Positions 56,672 through 64,000 of a stretch of DNA of 64,000 nucleotides are shown here, piece by piece. The notes beneath the pieces are model-generated. The model made no database searches. It was not told where the DNA came from and saw only the letters and a list, made by a program, of their open reading frames with translations. The stretch's first letter is position 1. Every line of letters starts with the position of its first letter. A program made the position numbers and the translations under genes. This stretch comes from Pogostemon cablin (Eukaryota; Streptophyta; Magnoliopsida; Lamiales; Lamiaceae), in the NCBI GenBank assembly GCA_023678885.1, contig CM042993.1:7462501-7526500 (forward strand), written 5' to 3'.

Positions 56672-57773
56672 TAGGGGTGTGCACGGATATTGGATTTAAC
56701 CGAAACCGTACCGAATTAATCCCGAACCGAAAAAAACCGTTGACTTTTTTATTTTTTTCGGACCGAACCAATTTTTCGTTTGGTACGAACTTGGATGTTT
56801 TTTATTTTTCCGTACCGAATATTGGATTTAACCGAACCGAACCGTATAAAAAAATCGAATTCAAATTATGCATTAAAATTATATATAATATATGTATATC
56901 TTATTATTTATAGTTTATAATTTATATGTCATGGATTTATTAATTTTACTCTATTAGTATAATGTAATCATAATTAATAAATTAAAATTAGTTATAATAT
57001 TATGGTCTAAATATTTAGAAAATATATTTTTATAAGGTAAAATAAATTTCTAAAAAAATAGAAAATAAATAAAATAATATGTTCAAAGTTCAAAGTATTA
57101 TTTCAGATTATATAATGAATAATTATTATATTTTATATTTATTTAATGAAGATAAAATGCAAAAATTAAATAATATAATCCATATTTGTGTCTAAAATAT
57201 TATTAGATAGACTTTAATTGAAATACACCCTAAATTTAAAGTTAAAGGTTAAAAAAATATCTAAAATTATTAATTTTCTTTATCTTAGGAGTATTCTTTA
57301 GGGCAATACATGATGTTGTCTTATATAAGACTATTTTTACATTATTTTTAAATAATTATCAATTTTTATTAAATATATTATCACGTTTCATTAAAAGTTC
57401 ATCATTCTTTATTTGTAATATGAATTATTTATGGAATAATGCAATTCACCACTCTCGCTTTTCATCAATTCGAGTATAACTTTTCATTCAAATATTATCT
57501 CTTTTTATTTGGATATAGAAAATTTAGTTTTTTTTATTTAATTGATATTTTCTAAGTATTTATATGTGCAAAACTCCGTTTCTCATGAGAAATCCGATCA
57601 GATCTGCTCCGATCGGCTCCACACCGTCAAAATCCATTTTTTTCGAAAATTCGTTCCAAATCGAATCGAATTTTGGTACGAATTCAGTATCGGATTTTTC
57701 TTTACGGATTCAATATCGAATTATTTTTTAAAAAAATCCGATCCAAACTAATATTGAATATGGTTGTGCATGA
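56672..57773. mobile_element. hAT-like non-autonomous element (TAGGGGTGTGCA end)
   Basis: The left end is TAGGGGTGTGCACGGATATT, followed by repeated AACCGAACCG words. The right side carries inverted-sense words (CCGATCCAAACTAATATTG) and a TTGTGCATG end. It resembles the 3086-4254 element in layout. No target duplication or transposase was found, and the right boundary is approximate. Confidence 0.45.
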
Positions 57774-58070
57774 AAATTTTGGCAATTACTTTCAACATAG
57801 GTGTGAGCACACGTGTTCAGCGGGTGTTGTGTAGATAATGTTGAAAATGATAAATAAGGAGTATTAGTTATTTAGTTATTTAATTTAATTCAATAATTGT
57901 GATATTAAAAAAGTAGACTCATTTTCTGCGAGAGCTTTCGATCACAACAGATAGCGCTTGGCGTTATTCAATTCACTGATTCACCTTTCACTCCCCACAA
58001 CACGCGTGGGCGCACATATATACTATTGATTTCAATACAAGACTTATATAAGAAATAAAAAATAAATTTA

Positions 58071-58246
58071 CTCTTTCCGTTCCATATTTACTTGCATCGT
58101 TTTTTAGATATGTAGTTTAAAAAAAATTGTTATTATAAAACATGTTAAGTGGATGTGATGTTTCCTATTTTGAGTGATGTAATTTAATGTAAGACAGACA
58201 AAAATAAAAAGTTTGATTCGTGTGAAATTTAATGTGAGACTGAGAG
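58071..58246. mobile_element. Stowaway-like MITE, diverged
   Basis: It begins CTCTTTCCGTTCC after TA and ends GTGAGACTGAGAG before TA. Termini are degenerate but inverted, and the length of 176 bases fits. Confidence 0.55.
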
Positions 58247-59289
58247 TATCATTTTTCTATCCATTAAGAATCTTGCAATATATAAAATATAAAATTATTT
58301 AGAGTCTGAAAATCATAAATATAAAAAATTCACATGATTAACTACTCTAATTATCTATTAGAGAGAACGCAGTGTCATAAATACTCTATCTGTACGGTCG
58401 AAAGAGATTCATTTATTTTTTGTACGTAAATTAAAAATATTATTATTTAAAGTGTAGTGTGTAGTTGTACTAATGGGTATATGAGCATCATATTTTAATT
58501 ATATTAGTGGGTGTGGATGGATCTCATATGTAAAACGGGAAATGAGACTCTTAAAAACAGACATCTAAAAATGAAAAAATGAGCATCTTTGACGCGTACG
58601 TATGGATTACAAATTATAGAAGAATACACCACATGATATGTTGCTACACGCGATTCACGCATCATACAAAAGTTCACTTGTGGATTACCCAACATTGTGT
58701 GCACTACCTATCAACATGCACTTCTAATTATTAATGAAGGCTACTTCCGAAATTCTTAATAATGATGAATAATTTATTCGAGTTATCCTCTAGTGAAATA
58801 AGTTAATATGATGCAAGTGTACTCAGTGCAAGTAATACCAATTTATTCAGATAATTTTAGTCTCATAAAATATGTTTGGTGAGTGGGTAAAATTTTATCC
58901 CAGAATTTCATTATATAGTCTTTACTTTTAAAAAAATGTCACATTTCTTTTTACGTTATTCATTATTTATTACTTAAAAGAAATTACATTGGACTCATAA
59001 AAATAAATAGCATAAAACAGTAAATGTGAACACTCAAAATGGATGATGAGATTATGTTTTATTAAGGAAAATGGATACTCGTTCAATTAAATTATTTCAT
59101 GAATAATTTCAATCCCTAATAAAATAATAATAATAATTTTAATAGAAAATAATATTAAAGAAATAATACTCATGATCTCATGGAACCATGTAAAACGATC
59201 TTACACTATTTTTTGTCTTAATAATCTCAATTTTTATTATCTGCTTCTCATGCTTGTTATATCAATCAAATTTGAAACCTTTCAATTAA

Positions 59290-59449
59290 TAGAGTTGATC
59301 TATTTTCGAGCGCATAAATATTTTATTCTAAAGAATATATATTTTAATTCATAAAAATATTATTTTTCATAGAGTTGATCTCTTTTCGAGTGCATGAACA
59401 TTTTGTTCTAAAGAATATATATCTTAATTCATAAAAATATTATCTTTAT
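59290..59449. repeat. 80-bp tandem duplication
   Basis: The unit starting TAGAGTTGATCTATTTTCGA at 59290 recurs at 59370 with a few transitions. Confidence 0.9.
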
Positions 59450-60342
59450 AATGAAAGAGTAGATTATAATATAAATAATATTAATGTTTGAACAATAATT
59501 TTTTTTAAATTAATGATAGAAATTTTTATACTAAAAGATACGTAATTAAATATGAAATTTATGCGTATTATAATATATGTATTTTTTGTTCTTTTCAATT
59601 TTTTAAAATTAATTATATAAAATTTTAATATATACGTATTTTTTAATGTTATCATTTATTCACATTCTTATTTCATCTACTTCACTTGTTAAATATGAAA
59701 TATATGTTATGCGTTAAAATTATTCCCTAAATAGTAGTGAAATATGCAATGATTTAATAAGTATTTGTTAAGGTATAGTTTTTTTTTTAAATTATATAAA
59801 TATATAAATAAAAAAACATGTATGAAACACGAGGAACACTATTTTCAAATACGAGTTCCGGACCAAAAACTTCGCACTAACTTTTTTAAACAGAATATTC
59901 ATAATCGTATAAAAATCAGTGTTCATGATACTAAAATTAAGGTCACTCTTTAATATAATGGAAGAGAAATCTTTTAAACAATGGAAGGTTACTCTCTAAT
60001 ACAAAAAGTAGTATTACTATTGTTAAAAACTAATACTCGATATTTTAAAGAGTAATCACTTCTAAAAGGGGTTTAGATTTTGGTACTACTTTGATATTAC
60101 ATCTTTTGTGTCACTCCCTTTGATAATTGACACATAGGAAAGAGAAGGGCAACTATATTTAAGTCAATGCTTATCCTTCGGGCAAGGGATTGTATTTCTC
60201 CATCCCACCACGTGTCATTCTCTAAAAACATATTATAGGAGATATCACACCAAAGTGTCACAGGACATTCCATGCTTTCTGAAAGGGTGCAACATTCACT
60301 CGGTTGCACACTAGCATCTCTAAATTTTGAGTAGATCTCTTG

Positions 60343-60630
60343 TGTCCTCGGGTACCTAAGGATATATAAAGGTATAACATTTTGTTATAAAGAACATATA
60401 CTTTTAAAGTGTATACTTTTTTTATTGTAAAAGAATGACTAAAATATGAATAATATAAATATTTGATTAAAAATTTTTAATTTTTTCTCAAAAAATCAAG
60501 ATATAATTTTACATACTATAAAATATAACATTTAATATTAAAGGGTACAACTTTTAGAAAGCGTAAGATTTGAGGCACAATGTCACCAGGAGATTTGAGG
60601 CACAATGTCACCAGGATACCTAAATTTTAA
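60343..60630. repeat. Family B repeat, copy 3
   Basis: CTCGGGTACCTAAGGATA, AACATTTTGTTATAAAGAAC and AAAATATGAATAATATAAAT parallel 9430-9700 in order. The right end GAGGCACAATGTCACCAGGA is duplicated in tandem (60571-60616). Confidence 0.6.
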
Positions 60631-60709
60631 CTTTTATTAAAAATAGAAAACAAAATAAAAGTTTTAGGCAAACAGTACTCTACTATGTCACTCAATTCTT
60701 ACTCTATAC

Positions 60710-61003
60710 TAGACATGCATATTTTAACTGGAACCACCGGTTCGGAACTGGAAACCGATGGTTCCAACCGAAACCAGAATCTGCGGTTTCGGAACCGGTG
60801 AAAACCGAACCGAAACCGGCTATATATCGGTTCGGTTCCAGTTCTTCATTTTGTGAAACCGCAACCGGCGATTCCGGTTAAAATCGGCAGTTCCCGGTTG
60901 GAACCGGCGGTTTTTTTATTTTTTTTATTTTTTTTACGTTTTTAAGTTGAAAAGCAAAAAAAAAAAACTGGAACCGCCGGTTTGGAACCACCATGCATGT
61001 CTA
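60710..61003. mobile_element. hAT-type MITE with 8-bp target duplication CTCTATAC
   Basis: It begins TAGACATGCATATT and ends CCATGCATGTCTA, inverted termini. CTCTATAC occurs at 60702-60709 and again at 61004-61011. The interior is dense in GGAACCG / CGGTTCC words, the subterminal repeats typical of this type. Confidence 0.9.
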
Positions 61004-61017
61004 CTCTATACATAGTA

Positions 61018-61204
61018 CTCCTTCTGTCCCGCCCAAACGTCATCGGTTGCTTTTTGTGCGTAGATTAAGAAGTATTATTATTTTATATGTAGTGGGTAGT
61101 TATATTAATAGTGAGTGGTGGGCCATATTACTAAAAGTGAAAAATGATGATTTTTAAATGGGACGTCCAATATAACAAAATGGAGACCTTTCGACGGGAG
61201 GAGT
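61018..61204. mobile_element. Stowaway MITE adjoining the hAT MITE
   Basis: It begins CTCCTTCTGTCCCGCCC after TA and ends TTTCGACGGGAGGAG before TA. It starts only six bases right of the hAT element's target duplication. Confidence 0.8.
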
Positions 61205-61592
61205 ATTAAAATTATCTTATACTTTACTTTTTATTATTAAATTATCTCTGAGAATCAATAAAGTAAATTTCTCTCAATCCCAAAGTAACCTTTGAAGAAC
61301 TATCTATAGAGTAATATAGTTCATTTTTGTTATATATATATTTTTTAACCAAAAAAAATTAAGTTTATATATATATATATATATATTATTTCCTTTTCCC
61401 TTCAAATCACGATATATGTTTTGTAGTTTTCACAATTGGAAAAAGGAGAGATGAACTTTGTCGGCCATTTATAAAGGTATAAATATTGCAGAATTATAAA
61501 ATGAGGGTGAATAAATTTGTTTCAGACTGATCTCCATCATTCATCATCTTATTAAAATCTCTCTTTAATTCTCAAGTTAAGTGGATCAGAGT
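61205..61592 (+). promoter_or_regulatory. Promoter and leader of the bHLH gene
   Basis: A TATAAATA box lies at 61479-61486, about 107 bases before the start codon, with a C/T-rich leader (CTCCATCATTCATCATC). No other gene is present. The nearest transposon, a Stowaway, ends at 61204. Confidence 0.55.
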
Positions 61593-64000
61593 ATGAACTC
61601 CTCATGGATTTCTCAACAGGTCAGTTTTATTAATGCTGTTATATTTTATAGTAATCTGTTTTACGTACTGCTAGCTAGGTCTTTTGATATTTCAATTTTT
61701 TTTTTTAATGCACCTGTATGCGATTGTAGACCAATTAATTTGGTTGATATTTCATACTATTTTATATGTTCAGTATAATTTTATGACCTGCTTAATCATT
61801 GATGAAGAGAACATTTTATGTGATGCTATAATGTTTTCTTCCAAGAGACTAGATTATCCCCACTTTTAAGTATTATCAGAAATCTTTATAAAATCTACTG
61901 TGTGATAATTCTTGCAAGGAGATTTAGTATACACATGCATGCAGTTTCTTGTTTGTTATCTGAGTTCATGATAATTCACTAAAAGATTCAAGCATATTCA
62001 TCATCATATGTGGAGTCATACAAAAAAAAATTCTTAAAGAAATTAAGGATGAAATAATGGTTTGATTACAGGAAGTGGAAATGATGTCAATGTTGATGGA
62101 TGAGAGTGATTTCATGGATACTTTCGACGAAGAACTTCAGAACTACATGAACATCTTCCCACCTTCCGACTCAGCTGCAATAGCCTCTTCTTCTCATATT
62201 CATGATTCTGCAGGAGAACCCAAAGACCACATACATAATAACTTGGATATTATCACTTTTGCAAATTACCAGATTAATCCTTGTCTTGACAATCATGTCC
62301 AACAGGTATGTATGAGGTATTAAACAATGTGATGATCACTTGCTGATAATTAAGTAATTAATTAAGGTGATGATCACTTGCTGATAATTGATTAATTAAT
62401 TAATTAAGGTGATGATCAATTCGGATCCAGCTGTGGAAGATCAGGTTGTAATTCCTCAAGTTTCCAAGGGTAGCTCTCAAGGAGCAAGGGTTCAACCGTG
62501 TAAGAAGAAAAGAATCCGACCACCATCGCAGACGTACGACCACATCATGGCGGAGAGACGGCGCCGTGAGCAGCTCAGCCAGTTATTTGTTGCTCTTTCA
62601 GCACTTATCCCTGGCCTAAAGAAGGTATATATATATATGCACATACTCCCCCGTCCCCGATAACGCTTCCCGTTTATTGTTCCTTTAAATAAAAGTTGCT
62701 CTTTTTGACAATCTTTGTTGCCTTGAGAGAATATCGTAGTATCTTTAGATAATAAAAATATAAAGTAATGTTATGTGTGTAAAAAGTGAGTAATAAATTT
62801 AAAATTGAAGTAATTTTTTAGGACGTTGAATAAAGTGATGTTTTTTTTTTGGAGTATACTCCCTCCGTCCGGTTCTAAGATGTCTGTTTGCTTTTTGCAC
62901 GTGGATTAAAGAGTATTATTATTATATGTAAACTGGGTAGTTGTGTTAGAGGGAAGTGGTGTGCCATATTGTGTATTTTTTTACTAAATATGGAAAATTG
63001 ATACCTTTGAATTGGGCGTCAATCTTAGAAGTGGACGGAGGGAGTATTTTTTTTTTTAAAATATCTTAAAAGTTTCTTTTAGCTATCTAGGTACCATGTT
63101 AGTGGGACAAAGTCGTCATCCATCCTCAATATAATGCCACTCATGTATATCTTGATCTGTTGTTATCCTCACACTATACTAATAAATAATAACCCTTGAT
63201 GTCCTCATGCTGATAAAAAAATCAATTAAAAAAACAAAAAAGTGAAAAACCAACTCATGCTACCTATATAAATAACAATATTGGTGACATAGAATTTAAG
63301 TAGTACAGATGGATAAAGGGTCTATACTTGAGGATGCCATCAAGCACATGAAGCACCTCCAAGAGAGAGTCAAAATTCTAGAGGAAAAATCACAAAGAAA
63401 GGCCATGGAGTCCTTTGTCATAGTGAAGAAGTCACATGTGGTGGTGGATGAGGACAAGGATGTGGACGGGGAAGGGTCATCCTCAGACGAGCAGACGAGC
63501 AGTGTGGAAGAGCACACTCTCCCGGAGATAGAGGCGAAAGTGAGTGAAAACTTCATCCTTGTGAAGGTGTTGTGTGAGAAACAGAAGGATGCCCTTCACA
63601 GCTTGATATGCAAGGTGGAGAGTCTTAACATGATGGTGGTTAGTACTAATGCCACCTCTTTTGCAGATGTAACCCTAGACATCACCATTGTTGCTGAGGT
63701 ATGATTCATACTGTATCGAGAGTGAGTCTGGTGTGAACCGAGTTTCACGTAAACCCTCCTTATTTAAAAATTGTAAAAACAATTATACCATTTAATATTT
63801 TAAATCCCTAAGAATAAATAAAAATTGAACCCTAAGCATATAACAGAACATAAACCAGTAGGGTTCACATAACTGACTAAGTGAACTCGTTTCACAAAAG
63901 TGTTTGCCCTTGATTTTTCAATTATCATATGTTCGATTGTATGTAGCAATTTTATTTGTTTGTAATTTGGTTAATCAGATGGAGAAGGAGTTCAACTTGA
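61593..64000 (+). CDS. bHLH transcription factor, subgroup IVa-like (bHLH18/19/20/25 type), 3' end cut by window
   Basis: A nuclear DNA-binding factor expected to bind E-box/G-box sites as a dimer. Exons: 61593-61619, 62072-62305, 62409-62624, 63309-63698, 63979-64000+ (incomplete). It starts MNSSWISQQ|EVEMMSMLMD; the acidic residues in exon 2 suggest an activation region. The basic helix 1 is HIMAERRRREQLSQLF (132-147) with the His/Glu/Arg contact residues. The loop is PGLKK and helix 2 MDKGSILEDAIKHMKHLQER. The KK|MDK exon joint is typical of this subgroup. An acidic linker and the ACT-like region (ILVKVLCEKQKDALHSLI… MMVVSTN) follow. The last exon begins MEKEFNL, as in the fragment at 54938. 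About 20 residues are missing past the window. Introns 2 and 3 contain repeats. Confidence 0.92.
62321..62420 (+). repeat. Tandem duplication across the intron 2 3' splice site
   Basis: The unit GTGATGATCACTTGCTGATA followed by ATTAATTAAG-type sequence begins at about 62329 and 62367, and in part at 62409, where it becomes the first bases of exon 3 (GTGATGATCAATTCG). Confidence 0.85.
62646..62854. mobile_element. Stowaway-like MITE, diverged, bHLH intron 3
   Basis: The left end CTCCCCCGTCCCCGATAACG follows TA. The proposed right end GGAG before TA at 62855 lacks a good inverted match, so only the left terminus is firm. Confidence 0.4.
62859..63044. mobile_element. Stowaway MITE, bHLH intron 3
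   Basis: CTCCCTCCGTCCGGTTCTAA at the left and ATCTTAGAAGTGGACGGAGG then GAG at the right are inverted, with TA on both sides. It is 186 bases, the same subfamily as 11647-11850 (TTCTAAGAT subterminal motif). Confidence 0.9.

Larger units (their letters stand above)
57774..60342. other. Intergenic AT-rich stretch
   Basis: It contains one Stowaway-like element (58071-58246) and an 80-base tandem duplication (59290-59449). The minus-strand frame 60097-60309 (70 codons, Cys-rich start) is the only one with non-AT composition and is unrecognised; no gene call. Confidence 0.5.

Noticed and set aside
60097..60309. Minus-strand frame of 70 codons with Cys-rich start
   Set aside because: No family resemblance, no promoter or splice context; left as intergenic.

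Overview
This window is nuclear DNA from a flowering plant. The genes have many short GT-AG introns and encode plant proteins: ATP-type PEP carboxykinase, a plastid starch-synthase-like protein, a plant-type WDR5 and a subgroup IVa-like bHLH factor. The spaces between them are very AT-rich and filled with small plant DNA transposons: Stowaway, hAT and Mutator-type MITEs, and Helitrons with the usual hairpin followed by CTAG. I cannot name the species; gene content and repeat style fit a eudicot.

Layout. 1-16 kb has no intact gene. It holds a broken Ty3-type integrase (569-1173, minus), nested hAT-like elements, several uncharacterised repeat families, an RNase H-like remnant (13.4-13.8 kb) and a GC-rich promoter-like block (14.2-14.4 kb). 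16.5-21.3 kb is a complete 12-exon PEP carboxykinase gene (plus). It converges on a 3-exon tRNA-dihydrouridine synthase gene (22.4-24.8 kb, minus). 27.3-35.6 kb is a 20-exon gene for a starch-synthase-5-like protein that lacks the KxGGL substrate motif. 36-50 kb is a transposon-rich interval with at least three Helitron copies, one of which has its empty target site preserved 6 kb upstream in a related repeat. 50.6-54.3 kb is a 2-exon WDR5 gene with a 2.7-kb intron. 54.9-55.3 kb (minus) is a C-terminal fragment of a bHLH gene, and 61.6-64.0 kb (plus) is an intact paralogue running off the window end.

How the genes relate. They are ordinary single-copy plant genes without operon logic. PEP carboxykinase (cytosolic gluconeogenesis) and the SS5-like protein (plastid starch granule initiation) both touch carbohydrate metabolism, but nothing in the sequence shows co-regulation. 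For the four complete genes, the exon coordinates below were assembled by hand. Every join uses GT-AG borders and keeps the frame, and the totals divide by three (653, 393, 685 and 309 residues). The most informative items beyond the genes are the Helitron with its related empty site, a repeat family marked by TGCACCCGGTGCA, the upstream ORFs abutting the starts of two genes, and a duplicated 3' splice site in the bHLH gene.
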